DNA from: Bacteroidales bacterium
Lineage (GTDB): Bacteria > Bacteroidota > Bacteroidia > Bacteroidales > Bacteroidaceae
NCBI GenBank assembly: GCA_015060865.1
Contig: SUXS01000010.1
Span: forward strand, 62,001-126,000
Reading direction: 5' to 3'
Length of the DNA stretch: 64,000 bases
This document shows positions 7,721 through 16,646 of this stretch, one piece after another; within the stretch, counting starts at the first letter, position 1; every line of letters begins with the position of its first letter. The notes below the pieces were generated by a model that made no database searches, was not told where the DNA came from, and was given only the letters and a program-made list of their open reading frames with translations. A program made the translations under genes and the position numbers.

Positions 7721-8989
7721 ATGCTGACAATCAGAGCAGAAATTAAGAAAAGCGAACAAAGAAGTGACAAAACTTACAATGTAAAGCTGAGATTTACACT
7801 TGACAGGAAGGTCAAGAGGGTTTCTACGAGTTTATTTGTTACAGCTAAGGACTTGACCAAAGACTTAAAAATTAAGCCAAGCTCCCCTATTAAAAAAGAA
7901 GTAGATGCACTAGTGCGTGTCTATCAAGAGAGGTGTGCAAAGCTACAAATAGAACTAAACGACTACACCGTTGATGATATTGTAGACATGTTAAATGGCG
8001 AGCAAGCTAAATCACAGAAGATTGATTTCATCAAGTTTTGTCGTGAGTGGATAGCTAATGCTGAGATAAAGGGTGCTCCAAACTACACGACTGCCGTTAA
8101 TGCTTTAGTACGTTTCGTAGGTAAAGACGAGTTGGATGTTAAGTTGATTACAACTGAGTTCTTGGAACGCTTCAAGGAGTTTCTAAGTAAGGAACGTGAA
8201 GAGCGTGCAAGGAAACTCGCATTGCAAGGAAAGCGATTACCATCAAACCGTGCGCAGTCCCTCTACTTAATGAGCATAAAGAAGTTGTTTAAGGAGGCCA
8301 AGAAGTTCTACAACAAGAAATACAAGAACACGATACTGATTTCTCACTCTCCGTTTGAAGACCTTACTATTCCCAGACAAGAAGCTACACGCAAGAGGGC
8401 TATATCCGCGGAATTGATACGTGAAATTTGGAAACTCCCCTACAAGAATATAAAGAAAGGTTACAGGAATACCTGCTTGTTTGATATGGCCAAAGATTGT
8501 TTCATCCTCTCGTTTGGTCTTATTGGAATGAACTCTGCTGATTTATATTATGCCACTGATTACCAAGATGGGATTATCACTTACTACAGAACAAAGACCA
8601 AGGCACGTAGATTGGATAAGGGTAAAATGCAGGTGGTAGTTCCTAAGATGTTGCTTCCTCTGGTAGAGAAGTACAGAGACCAAACAGGTGAACGCATATT
8701 TAACTTCTATCATTTATATGCCAATGAGAAAGCTTTGAGCAAGGCTCTCAATCGTGGGTTGAAGGAGATAGGTGCATTGCTCAATATAGATGATTTGGAA
8801 TACTACGCCGCGCGTCACTCATGGGCGACTATAGCAGTCAACAAAGTGGGAATAGATAAGTACACAGTACATGCAGCATTGAACCACTTGGATGAATCAA
8901 TGAAGGTTACAGACATTTACATAGAGCGCGACTTTGCTATAGAAAACAGGGCGAATGCCAAGGTTATGGAGTACGTTTTTAATCGTTGA
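7721..8989 (+). CDS. int: Tyrosine-recombinase integrase of the element
   Basis: Catalyses site-specific integration and excision at the tRNA site. The N-terminal ~100 residues are the arm-binding domain of Bacteroidales integrases, then a SAM-like core-binding domain (about 110-210) and the catalytic domain (about 230-420). Visible catalytic elements are ARHSWAT (second Arg), LNH and the nucleophile Tyr in TDIYIERDF. The first catalytic Arg position reads IGMNSADLY (Asn) and the HxxR His position is Tyr; I recall similar substitutions in this Bacteroidales subfamily, so it is not necessarily inactive. The start is MLTIRAEIKK at 7721 rather than the track's 7694. Stop TGA. Adjacent to attL. 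Confidence 0.93.
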   Translation: MLTIRAEIKKSEQRSDKTYNVKLRFTLDRKVKRVSTSLFVTAKDLTKDLKIKPSSPIKKEVDALVRVYQERCAKLQIELNDYTVDDIVDMLNGEQAKSQKIDFIKFCREWIANAEIKGAPNYTTAVNALVRFVGKDELDVKLITTEFLERFKEFLSKEREERARKLALQGKRLPSNRAQSLYLMSIKKLFKEAKKFYNKKYKNTILISHSPFEDLTIPRQEATRKRAISAELIREIWKLPYKNIKKGYRNTCLFDMAKDCFILSFGLIGMNSADLYYATDYQDGIITYYRTKTKARRLDKGKMQVVVPKMLLPLVEKYRDQTGERIFNFYHLYANEKALSKALNRGLKEIGALLNIDDLEYYAARHSWATIAVNKVGIDKYTVHAALNHLDESMKVTDIYIERDFAIENRANAKVMEYVFNR

Positions 8990-9081
8990 CCACAGCATTT
9001 AATCCCATTGATTATAACAGCCATTAACAACGAGTGGATTGAAATTTTCGCTATCTTTGTAGCATATTATATGATACGACA

Positions 9082-9975
9082 ATGAAATCATACGCACGAT
9101 ACGTCAGAAAAAATGAGGATGGCGAACTTGGAATTTACCCATTTGAATATTTGGAGTACTACGAAGCCAATCTACATCCATACCATGATTTTCCTCTTGA
9201 AGATGGTAATAGAAGAGTTTACGATGGCATAACAGTTGAGGAGTTCTATTCACGGCATGGAGAAGGATTCTGGGGATTGCTGCAACCATTTCTGAGGGAC
9301 GAACGATTGATGCAGTTACAGAGTGAACTTGAAGAGGAGGGCAAGGAGGTTTGCATGTTAAACATGTGCATCTTGGCACAGTTTCTTGTTGAGAAAGGGA
9401 AATCGCGCTACATGTTTCTGTTGAAGCCAAACCTATCAGATACCTTGTCGGCCTTAAAGGATGTTTCAAGAATCACTTTTACCAATAAAGACGGTTCGAC
9501 TGTAGAGAGTTCATCTTCCAAATTGATAGAAAAGGTAATGGAAGTTCTGGAAAAAGAAAAGGAATCTGATGCAATGTACTGTGAGGTGGAAAAAGTTGTA
9601 ACATGGGATAAGGTCTCAAACAATTCAATCATGCAGAGTTGCTTCGTTTATGACTTGACCATGTTTCTTAACAGATACTTTCCTGTCAAGCGCAAGAAGG
9701 ATGCACTTGTTTCCACCAAGGAAGTGGAGCTGATACTTTACCTTATGAAGCTTTTTGAATTGTCGGCAGTTGAGTTGACCAACAAGCGTTATTGGCAACT
9801 GATGAAGACAAACGAAGAGATAAATACGCAATTGCCCGGCTACCTTAAGCATGAAGAAACGTTGATACCTCTATATTTTATACCTTATTCTATATGGAGT
9901 AAAGGTAAAATAGATTGGAGGGGGAAAGACTTGCCAATATCCAACATAGAGGTAGGAATGGTTGTTCGGCTGTAA
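9082..9975 (+). CDS. Unknown element-borne protein (297 aa)
   Basis: Not recognised. The protein is soluble and mildly acidic, with a tyrosine-rich N-terminus (YARYVRKNEDG...FEYLEYYEAN), a helical centre and no signal peptide, membrane segment or catalytic motif that I can name. A phrase EDGNRRVYDGITVEEFYSRHGEGF near residues 45-65 may be a folded domain edge. It has a TATCTTTG -7 box at 9052-9059 and a terminator after the gene, so it is its own transcription unit. As lone unknown cargo next to the integrase it could be an accessory or defence gene, but nothing in the sequence proves that. Confidence 0.75.
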   Translation: MKSYARYVRKNEDGELGIYPFEYLEYYEANLHPYHDFPLEDGNRRVYDGITVEEFYSRHGEGFWGLLQPFLRDERLMQLQSELEEEGKEVCMLNMCILAQFLVEKGKSRYMFLLKPNLSDTLSALKDVSRITFTNKDGSTVESSSSKLIEKVMEVLEKEKESDAMYCEVEKVVTWDKVSNNSIMQSCFVYDLTMFLNRYFPVKRKKDALVSTKEVELILYLMKLFELSAVELTNKRYWQLMKTNEEINTQLPGYLKHEETLIPLYFIPYSIWSKGKIDWRGKDLPISNIEVGMVVRL

Positions 9976-9998
9976 TATAACACGCTGATTTTCTTTTT

Positions 9999-10038
9999 AA
10001 TGCTTACTTTTGCCTATGTGCAACGGTAAGCATTTTTT
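9999..10038 (+). terminator. Intrinsic terminator after the unknown cargo gene
   Basis: 9-bp perfect stem AATGCTTAC / GTAAGCATT, loop of 18 nt, then a run of T. Confidence 0.85.
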
Positions 10039-10092
10039 CTTTCAAAATGGTTAATTTTCAAGGGGTGGCTATAACTAACTTTTTCTTCTTTC

Positions 10093-10120
10093 TTGCTTAT
10101 ATGGCTTCTTTTTACCTTTG
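10093..10120 (+). promoter_or_regulatory. Probable promoter of the ParB-like gene
   Basis: TACCTTTG at 10113-10120 with TTG at 10093-10095 (17-bp spacer, slightly short). The leader to the ATG would be about 65 nt. Confidence 0.55.
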
Positions 10121-10189
10121 TGCTCGGAAAGTAAATAACGGGCGTGCCAGATGCCATAATAAATCCGCAGGGCAGCGGTGTAATGAAAT

Positions 10190-11089
10190 ATGATGGAACA
10201 TCATAATGATATTGAGACAAGAAAGGCAGTACCTGCTACTGCAAGTGTTAACCCTGTAATTAAAGCAAAGATGAAAGTAACTACAATTGAAGCCCTCCAA
10301 GCTGAGGGTAAACAAATCGTCTTCTTGGCATTCAATCGCGATGTCACAGACAAGACACCCCATGTAAAGAAACTCGCCAAGTCTATCAAAGGTGAAGGAC
10401 TTCACACCCCATTACATTTAGTTCCTGCCACAACAGCCATCAATGAGGGCGTAATGCTGCTTGACGAGAACGGTAGCGTTGTAACTGATGGCACAGACAA
10501 ATTTGCCTTGGTAGACGGTAACAATAAGTACAGAGCAATCCAAGTACTTAGAGCTACCCAAGAGCCTGGCATGGCAGCTGCTCCCATCAACTGCATCATT
10601 GATGAGGAGGCCAAGGAGATTCAGAAAATGGTAATGACCATAAATAATGTGGTGAAGCCGTGGAGTAACGCAGATGCCATCAAGGCAGCTTCCAGAACAA
10701 AGAATGATGAGGTCGCAGACTTCATTGCTGAAAAGGTAAAAGAAGGATTCTCCTTCTCCACTCTGTCGCTAATCTTGACAGGCTACAACAATAAGATTAC
10801 AAAGAGCATTGTAATGAACTTTATTGCCGACACAGGCGAGCTGCCCGATTGTGACCTTGCTATAGCTAAGAAGAAGTTGACCGCCATGAAAGAGGCTGGT
10901 TTCTCTGACAAGTTCATCAAGAACCGTTATCTCATAGAGACCATCAACGGCTTGGTCTTCCAAGGCCATAATTTGGATAATGTCTTGGCCGCACTCAAGA
11001 CATACACTGACGATGAAGTGCAATTTGCACAAGACCGCAGGAGTTTGGCCTTGTTGAAAACGAAGGTGGAGGAAATAGAAGCCGCCTAA
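10190..11089 (+). CDS. ParB/RepB-like N-terminal domain protein
   Basis: The region of residues ~35-130 matches the ParB-like nuclease/CTPase fold: a conserved start FLAFNRDVT, HVKKLAKSIKGEGLHTPLHLVP and ALVDGNNKYRAIQVL, corresponding to the (R)xLxxSIxxxGxxxPI ... DGxxRxxA signature. The remaining residues are helical, with a possible HTH (FSFSTLSLILTGYNNKITKSIVMNF). It could serve partition, copy control or regulation of the element; no ParA gene is present in the element, so classical partition is doubtful. Such genes commonly accompany DUF3871 and RadC genes in Bacteroidales elements. It has its own promoter and terminator. Confidence 0.8.
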   Translation: MMEHHNDIETRKAVPATASVNPVIKAKMKVTTIEALQAEGKQIVFLAFNRDVTDKTPHVKKLAKSIKGEGLHTPLHLVPATTAINEGVMLLDENGSVVTDGTDKFALVDGNNKYRAIQVLRATQEPGMAAAPINCIIDEEAKEIQKMVMTINNVVKPWSNADAIKAASRTKNDEVADFIAEKVKEGFSFSTLSLILTGYNNKITKSIVMNFIADTGELPDCDLAIAKKKLTAMKEAGFSDKFIKNRYLIETINGLVFQGHNLDNVLAALKTYTDDEVQFAQDRRSLALLKTKVEEIEAA

Positions 11090-11116
11090 AACAACTAATC
11101 AGCGGTTACTTCCAGA

Positions 11117-11150
11117 AAGTCTGTTGCCAGAACGGCAGCAGACTTTTTTT
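11117..11150 (+). terminator. Intrinsic terminator after the ParB-like gene
   Basis: 12-bp stem AAGTCTGTTGCC / GGCAGCAGACTT (one G-T pair), AGAAC loop, T tract of seven. Confidence 0.9.
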
Positions 11151-11543
11151 GTGGGTACACCTATTATCTATTATAGTTTCCTCCTTGTCTCAATAATCAT
11201 ATTTTTTGACCTAACATCATATTATTACCTCCTACTAAAAATCGCACCCCATTAGCTATTACACTTCCAAATACATCCATATCCTCCAAATCCCCCATCT
11301 CCTGTTTAGCTAAAATCAAAGTTAGGTACTTATGTAAAGTCCCCCCTCCCAATGTTGAGAGTGCCCCACTGGGCAGACATGCCCTTTCATCCGCCCCACA
11401 AAAAAACTAGTAAAAAGCATTCTTTTAAAAAGTAGCGATTATAGGCGTAGTAGGTAATTGAGAGAATATAGAAACTAGTAAAATTTATAAGGGCTAGTTC
11501 TATCCATCAATTCAATCAATAACCATTTAATTCATTTACCATT
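11151..11543. other. Long AT-rich leader / intergenic region before DUF3871
   Basis: About 390 bases without a gene. It holds two direct copies of AACTAGTAAAA (about 11406 and 11472), a third CTAGTT at about 11495, and a C-rich strand (CCCCCCTCCC near 11340). This could be a control or origin-like region, but no -7/-33 pair or hairpin is convincing. Confidence 0.5.
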
Positions 11544-12560
11544 ATGAGAAATTTAAGCATTGTGCCCACAGTGGCAAGAACTCGTTTCAATGACTACGCA
11601 GAAGATGCTGTAATCGTAACAGAAGAAGTAAGAACCGCTCCAAGCAAGCAACTGCACTTCATTGAGGCCAACACAACGGAAGTGACCCTGCAGCACCTTC
11701 GCGATGATTGCGTTACTCCTGTCTTTGCCAAGGACAACGAGCTAACCATCAACCACGCTCAGTTTGTAGAGGCCATCCAAGAGGCAGCGCGTGACTTCTT
11801 TAGAGGCGAAATCGTTGAGGAGGCAGACATCCGTGTCTCCCACATCATCAAGGGACGCATCCCAGAGGCGCTTCACAAGAAGACCAGCGAGCTGTTGGAG
11901 AGTGACAAGACGCAGTACTACGAGCGTTGCGCGTTCAGCATTGACATTCCATCCATCTACGAGGTGGTGGACGGTTGCAGGCTCAATCTCTCCATCGTAG
12001 GAGTACGTGCATACAACCACGAAAACCTCTACACGAAGAAGACTCCAGAGTGGTTCCGCTTGGCTATTGGCTTCAAGAACCAAGTGTGCTGCAATATGTG
12101 CATCTTTACGGATGGCTACAAGGACTGCTTGCGAGTGAGTAGCGTGCATGAGCTATATCGTTCTGCATTGGAGCTATTCAACAACTTCAACCCTGCAAAG
12201 CAACTCCACCTGTTGCAGAACCTTGGCACAACTACCCTCACAGAACACCAATTCTGTCAGATATTGGGCAGGATGAGACTTTATCAAGCATTGCCAAGCA
12301 GTCAGCAGAAGCGCATCCCAAGAATGTTGCTTACAGATACGCAAGTCAACGCAGTAAGCAAGGCCTACGTCACTGACCCCAACTTTGGTGCGTTGGATGC
12401 TACGCTCACCATGTGGCAGTTCTATAACCTGCTTACAGGGGCGAACAAGAGTAGCTACATTGACAGCTTCCTTGACCGCGCCTTGAACGCTACGGAGATT
12501 GCCGTGGGCATCAAAGAAGCATTGCACGGTGACGAAAGATACAAGTGGTTTATTGATTAA
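11544..12560 (+). CDS. DUF3871-family protein
   Basis: A Bacteroidota mobile-element protein of unknown biochemical role. Family hallmarks as I recall them are TTEVTLQHLRDDCVTPVFAKDNELTINHAQFVEAI near the N-terminus and a C-terminal part with LTMWQFYNLLTGANKSSYIDSFLDRALN. 338 residues, no signal peptide or membrane segment. Its GC content is higher than that of its neighbours. It lies in the ParB-like / DUF3871 / RadC group often seen together on Bacteroidales islands and plasmids, which suggests a role in replication, maintenance or host interaction of the element. A terminator follows. Confidence 0.85.
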   Translation: MRNLSIVPTVARTRFNDYAEDAVIVTEEVRTAPSKQLHFIEANTTEVTLQHLRDDCVTPVFAKDNELTINHAQFVEAIQEAARDFFRGEIVEEADIRVSHIIKGRIPEALHKKTSELLESDKTQYYERCAFSIDIPSIYEVVDGCRLNLSIVGVRAYNHENLYTKKTPEWFRLAIGFKNQVCCNMCIFTDGYKDCLRVSSVHELYRSALELFNNFNPAKQLHLLQNLGTTTLTEHQFCQILGRMRLYQALPSSQQKRIPRMLLTDTQVNAVSKAYVTDPNFGALDATLTMWQFYNLLTGANKSSYIDSFLDRALNATEIAVGIKEALHGDERYKWFID

Positions 12561-12582
12561 ACAGGCTTGTTGATTGGAGAGT

Positions 12583-12618
12583 GAGGGCATCCCATTACGG
12601 TGGGGTGTCCTCTTTTTT
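12583..12618 (+). terminator. Intrinsic terminator after DUF3871
   Basis: Stem GAGGGCATCCC / GGGGTGTCCTC (near perfect) with T6. It overlaps the first codons of the track ORF at 12581, which argues against that start for the following gene. Confidence 0.85.
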
Positions 12619-12646
12619 ATTTAATAACTATACAGATACAGATAAT

Positions 12647-13096
12647 ATGACAAACAACATCGTTTCAGAGGTGGAAATCTCATACAAGAACAGAGTACCA
12701 TACAGCCAAAGGCAGAAGATAACAACATCACATAGTGCTTATGAAGTCTTAACGCAGTTGTTCCCTGCTGATACCATTGACTACAGAGAAACATTCATCG
12801 TTCTCTATCTGAACAGGGCAAGCCAAGTGTTAGGCTACTCTATCGTTTCACAGGGAGGAACAGCAAGCACCGTAGTTGACACAAAGATGGTGATTCAAAC
12901 AGCTCTACTTGCTAATGCTTCATGCATCCTTTTGGCGCACAACCACCCAAGCGGCAATTTGCGGCCAAGTCAAGAGGATAACAGGCTAACAGATAGAATC
13001 AGAGAGGCAGCAAAGCTCTTTGATATAGCTGTGCTTGACCATATCATCATTACCAATGAGAGTTTTTATAGTTTTTCAGATAACGGAGATTTTTAA
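12647..13096 (+). CDS. RadC-type JAB/MPN domain protein of the element
   Basis: Metal-dependent JAB-fold protein, about 149 residues, lacking the N-terminal helix-hairpin-helix of chromosomal RadC, as is usual for element-borne copies. The metal motif is AHNHPSGNLRPSQEDNRLT (HxHPSGxxxxSxxD), and the upstream Glu lies in YRETFIVLYLN. The start at MTNNIVSEVEIS (12647) is chosen because the preceding terminator covers the track's earlier start. The stop codon overlaps the next ATG by one base (TAATG), so the three small genes that follow are probably co-transcribed. The function of these proteins remains unsettled; roles in DNA repair have been questioned. Confidence 0.88.
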   Translation: MTNNIVSEVEISYKNRVPYSQRQKITTSHSAYEVLTQLFPADTIDYRETFIVLYLNRASQVLGYSIVSQGGTASTVVDTKMVIQTALLANASCILLAHNHPSGNLRPSQEDNRLTDRIREAAKLFDIAVLDHIIITNESFYSFSDNGDF

Positions 13097-13278
13097 TGAC
13101 TATGGAAAAGAACGTGACAATGGAAATTATTGGCAACTTTGCCAAGACCGTACATGAGACCCATGAGGTGATTGTGAGAGAGTGTGACTACTGTGGTAAG
13201 CCTATGACCGCAAGTGAAGCAAACGACTACGGCACATTATGCGAAAGGTGCTATATGCGCGAATACTATAATGAGTAA
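13096..13278 (+). CDS. Small zinc-ribbon-like protein (60 aa)
   Basis: Two CxxC pairs, ECDYCGKPM and LCERCYM, about 23 residues apart in a 60-residue protein suggest a single zinc knuckle. The N-terminal half is helical and acidic. It is coupled to the RadC-type gene by a one-base overlap. Function unknown; a nucleic-acid or protein-binding accessory is the obvious guess. Confidence 0.7.
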   Translation: MTMEKNVTMEIIGNFAKTVHETHEVIVRECDYCGKPMTASEANDYGTLCERCYMREYYNE

Positions 13279-13281
13279 GCT

Positions 13282-13479
13282 ATGGAATACGTTGTTTTGC
13301 TTGATTACTCAGATGGTGAGATAATCAAAATCAGACTATCTGAACAAGAAACCATCCTTGCAGATGAAGCAGAGGATTACGAAGAGTTCTTGCGAACATT
13401 GGAAGAGAAGTACGATTTCAGATTGGATAACTGTTGTTGGATGAGCACAACCAACTTGAAAGAACGAAGCCATCTTTAA
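13282..13479 (+). CDS. Small acidic protein (65 aa)
   Basis: Begins three bases after the zinc-ribbon gene, so probably the last gene of the RadC group. It is strongly acidic (ADEAEDYEEFLRTLEEKYDF) with an N-terminal strand pattern MEYVVLLDYSDGEIIKIRL. No family recognised. The tight spacing supports it as a real gene. Confidence 0.65.
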   Translation: MEYVVLLDYSDGEIIKIRLSEQETILADEAEDYEEFLRTLEEKYDFRLDNCCWMSTTNLKERSHL

Positions 13480-13497
13480 TGTTCACTTTCATTATTA

Positions 13498-13555
13498 GTG
13501 AATGTTTCTCAGGGAATCAATCTATTATAAATTGAAGCTCAAAAGGAACATTCAC
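13498..13555. repeat. Inverted repeat before the compact recombinase gene
   Basis: GTGAATGTT (13498-13506) and AACATTCAC (13547-13555) are perfect 9-bp inverted arms 40 bp apart. Further partial copies (TGTTCACTTTCATTA at 13479 and CATTCACTTTTATTCATTA at 13549) surround them. They may be recombinase binding sites or an operator. Confidence 0.7.
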
Positions 13556-13587
13556 TTTTATTCATTAACTAATAAAACAGAACATTT

Positions 13588-14175
13588 ATGTCACTCAAAT
13601 ACACAAAGACAACCGCAGATTATCTGCAATGGGACGAGGCGATGAATCTCATTCGTAAGTTAGCTAAAGATGGTAATTACAAAATGTCCCTTCTTATAGC
13701 ATTGGGATGTTTTACAGGATTACGAATCTCTGATATTCTTGCATTACGATGGAAGCAAATCCTCCACGTTTCAGAGTTTACCATTACTGAGAAAAAGACA
13801 GGAAAGCAGCGTACACTACGATTGAATCCACAACTGCAAAGGCATATCGCGGAATGTTACGAGCAGATTCAACCAATAGGAACGAGTGCGCCAATCTTGG
13901 TAAGTCAGAAGGGCACAATCTTCACCATTCAGAGGATAAACGTAATGCTCAAAGAGATTAAGAAGAAATATCGCTTACACGTGGGTAATTTCTCTTGTCA
14001 CTCTCTACGCAAGACCTTTGGCAGGCAGGTTTACACGATGAGCAGTGATAGTGCAGAACTCGCATTAGTTAAGTTGATGGAACTCTTCAATCATAGTAGC
14101 ATAGCTATTACTAAACGCTATCTTGGATTGAGACAAGAGGAGATATTGGAGACTTACGATGTGCTGAGTTTCTAA
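13588..14175 (+). CDS. Compact tyrosine recombinase (catalytic domain only, 195 aa)
   Basis: A tyrosine recombinase without an arm- or core-binding N-terminal domain, like FimB/FimE-type inverting enzymes. The catalytic set is complete: TGLRISDIL (Arg I), a Lys-containing beta-hairpin (EKKTGKQRTLRL), HSLRKTF (HxxR), FNHSSIAIT and the Tyr in TKRYLGL. It differs clearly from the integrase at 7721. It could resolve element multimers, invert a nearby promoter or act as a second integration enzyme. The inverted repeats directly upstream are candidate targets. Confidence 0.88.
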   Translation: MSLKYTKTTADYLQWDEAMNLIRKLAKDGNYKMSLLIALGCFTGLRISDILALRWKQILHVSEFTITEKKTGKQRTLRLNPQLQRHIAECYEQIQPIGTSAPILVSQKGTIFTIQRINVMLKEIKKKYRLHVGNFSCHSLRKTFGRQVYTMSSDSAELALVKLMELFNHSSIAITKRYLGLRQEEILETYDVLSF

Positions 14176-14521
14176 AGGTAGGAGAGGTGACATTTTTTGA
14201 GGAGGAATGTTTTTATAGTCCCTGTTCAAATTTTGTCGCCTACCAACCTTTTTGACGATTTTTGTTCCAAAAATTAAAGAAAAGGTAGATTGAAACTAGT
14301 ACGGTGATATGGATTACAGATTTTGAGCATATTTATCCATCATGGCCTGCGGATATTTAAAAACTTTTACTACTTTTGCATCTATACCTCCGTAGTGACT
14401 CCCTACATACTTCCGGTTGGCAACAAGACAATACGGGAAATTCCACTATAAGGTAAAGACAACAGGTTCCCACAACCTATTTTCTTTCATAGAGGATTTA
14501 TAAAGACAAAACAATAAAAAA
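14176..14521. other. Intergenic region and long leader of the LRR gene
   Basis: A TACTTTTG -7 box lies at 14371-14378, giving a leader of about 140 nt for the LRR gene. The -33 position has no good match. No hairpin with a T tract was found after the recombinase gene. Confidence 0.5.
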
Positions 14522-16228
14522 ATGGGAAAATTCAACTTTAGACAGATGTTGGTAGCAGTAGCAACACTCTTGTGCAGCATGACAGCAAATGCTTATGACT
14601 TTGAAGTCAATGGTTTTTATTACAACATTATTTCAACAGCAGATTTAACCGCAGAATTTACCAGCCCTACCGGAAACACATACTCCGGCAATGTAATAAT
14701 ACCATCTAATGTAACATATAAAGGAAGGACATTCACAGTCGTTTCAATAAGTAGAGCCTTTGCTGATTGCAACAATATTACCTCTGTAACTATACCAAAC
14801 TCTGTAACAAACATTGGCGATTTAGCTTTCGCTAATTGCAATAGTTTAACCTCTATAACCATACCTAATTCTGTAACAAACATTGGGAATCATGCTTTTT
14901 GCGAATGCTACAACTTAGCTTCTATAACTATTCCAGGTTCTGTCACAAACATTGGAGATTGCGCTTTTCAACGTTGTGAGAGTTTAACTTCTATAACTAT
15001 CCCTAATTCCGTTGTAAGCATTGGAGGTCTGGCTTTTCAACATTGTGAAAGTTTGACATCTATAACCATTCCTAATTCTGTCACAAACATGGGCAGTTAT
15101 GCTTTTCAGCGTTGTTTATCTCTGGTTTCTGCTACTATTAGCAATTCTATTGGGCGCATTGAAGAGGGTACTTTTTACTGCTGTGAAAGTTTAACATCTA
15201 TAACTATTCCTAATTCCGCCTGGCATATTGGGGCTTATGCATTCTATGGGTGCACAAATTTGAAGGACCTTACATTTGGTCAAAAAATAGCAGTAATTGA
15301 GGAGTCTGCTTTCAAAGAATGCCCTTCTCTCACAACAGTTAATTCAATAAGAAAGACTTTTTATGGGGAGGCCATGAGTTTTTCTTCAGAAGCCTTTGAT
15401 ATTAAAACATATACAGAAGCGACACTACGCATACCTAAAGGGTCTTTAGCCGAATATCAATCTTTGCCATGTTGGAAAGAATTCTGGGATATTGTAGAGG
15501 TTGATGATTTTGAAGATAATGGAGTTATTACTAACTACTATGTAAATGCACGTTATGATTTCAATCAAGGTTCTGTGACCATAAATGGAGTGTCAGGAAC
15601 AAATGCGACAATAAAAGCGAATGAAAAAATTGAATTTGAGATCATCCCATTTGCAGGTTACGAAATTGACAAGATAGATTTGAACGGTATAGATATAACC
15701 GCTGATATCATTAATGGGAAATACACCATTGCAAGTGCAAATGAAGACATTACTCTTGAAGTTACTTTCAAGATACAAACATTCGCTTTAACGCTGAAAT
15801 GCTGCGAAGTTGGTTCATTTGAGATGAGAATAAAATATGGCGAAACAGCAACATGCAAGATTAATCCAAGTGCAAACTGGACAATCAGTTCAGTGACATT
15901 CAATGGAAGAGATGTTACTGGCGAACTCACGAATAATGTTTTCACAACCCCTGCTATCACTTGTGATTCAGAGCTTAATGTGGTGTTTGCAGATATTAAC
16001 ACATCTGTTTACATGAGCAACAGCACCAGAAATGTCATCGTTTCCGCTTCACGACAAACAATCCTCATTAAAGGTCTTGAAGAGAACACTTTAGTAGAAG
16101 TGTTCAATACAAATGGTAACCTTTATTATTCTACAGTAACAAATGATGACGAGCTGAACGTCAGCGCAACTGAGGGTGGTGTTTATGTTATAAAAGTCGG
16201 TGAAAGAACTTTTAAAGTAGTCTTGTAA
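14522..16228 (+). CDS. BspA-like leucine-rich-repeat surface protein
   Basis: Secreted cargo protein of the element. Signal peptide (about 24 residues, ending MTANA), then about nine LRR_5/BspA repeats (SLTSITIPNSVTNIGDLAF and variants, ~23 residues each, residues ~60-290), then two domains of the beta-repeat type (about 340-480; VTINGVSGTNATIKANEKIEF and a degenerate second copy) and a C-terminal domain (about 495-568) resembling sorting/adhesion tails of Bacteroidota (VEVFNTNGNLYYSTVTNDDEL ... GGVYVIKVG). BspA-like proteins are known in host or cell adhesion. The repeats are also near-identical at DNA level, so copy number may vary by recombination. Confidence 0.9.
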   Translation: MGKFNFRQMLVAVATLLCSMTANAYDFEVNGFYYNIISTADLTAEFTSPTGNTYSGNVIIPSNVTYKGRTFTVVSISRAFADCNNITSVTIPNSVTNIGDLAFANCNSLTSITIPNSVTNIGNHAFCECYNLASITIPGSVTNIGDCAFQRCESLTSITIPNSVVSIGGLAFQHCESLTSITIPNSVTNMGSYAFQRCLSLVSATISNSIGRIEEGTFYCCESLTSITIPNSAWHIGAYAFYGCTNLKDLTFGQKIAVIEESAFKECPSLTTVNSIRKTFYGEAMSFSSEAFDIKTYTEATLRIPKGSLAEYQSLPCWKEFWDIVEVDDFEDNGVITNYYVNARYDFNQGSVTINGVSGTNATIKANEKIEFEIIPFAGYEIDKIDLNGIDITADIINGKYTIASANEDITLEVTFKIQTFALTLKCCEVGSFEMRIKYGETATCKINPSANWTISSVTFNGRDVTGELTNNVFTTPAITCDSELNVVFADINTSVYMSNSTRNVIVSASRQTILIKGLEENTLVEVFNTNGNLYYSTVTNDDELNVSATEGGVYVIKVGERTFKVVL

Positions 16229-16255
16229 CACTAAAAGATATATCCCGACAAACAA

Positions 16256-16288
16256 AAAGCCAACCTACCACAACGGTAAGTTGGCTTT
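16256..16288 (+). terminator. Intrinsic terminator after the LRR gene
   Basis: 14-bp stem AAAGCCAACCTACC / GGTAAGTTGGCTTT with one mismatch, ACAAC loop, then CTTCGTT (weak T tract). Confidence 0.75.
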
Positions 16289-16646
16289 CTTCGTTCTAGA
16301 TAAAATATATGAGTGACATTCTTACGAACTTACATGAGGCTGTAGGATAGTTCCCTTAAACATATCAATCTTCATTCATACTTAATCCGTACAATCTCAT
16401 ATACACAATGATACTCATTACAGACAACAACCCCAAGCAAAATAATGATTTTTCTGGGCCGTCGTTTTAATGGCCTCACGGCATTAGTTATTCTACAGCC
16501 AATTGCGCTCCAAGGGCAAATTATGCACGAAATGAGCACATAAGACCCGCTATCAACTTTTTTCGTCATAATTCTTGGCATGTCGAATTTCTATGAATAT
16601 ACTCGTACTATAGGAGGAATACAAGTAAAAACATACGCTCCCTCAA
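16289..16646. other. Non-coding region upstream of the iterons
   Basis: About 360 bases. The only ORF is a 69-codon minus-strand frame (16372-16581) that I do not support. ACTATAGG near 16608 is an inverted partial copy of the iteron core CCTATAGT. Confidence 0.5.

Noticed and set aside
16372-16581. 69-codon minus-strand ORF with two hydrophobic stretches
   Set aside because: No promoter or start context, amino-acid pattern not convincing, and it lies in the control region upstream of the iterons.
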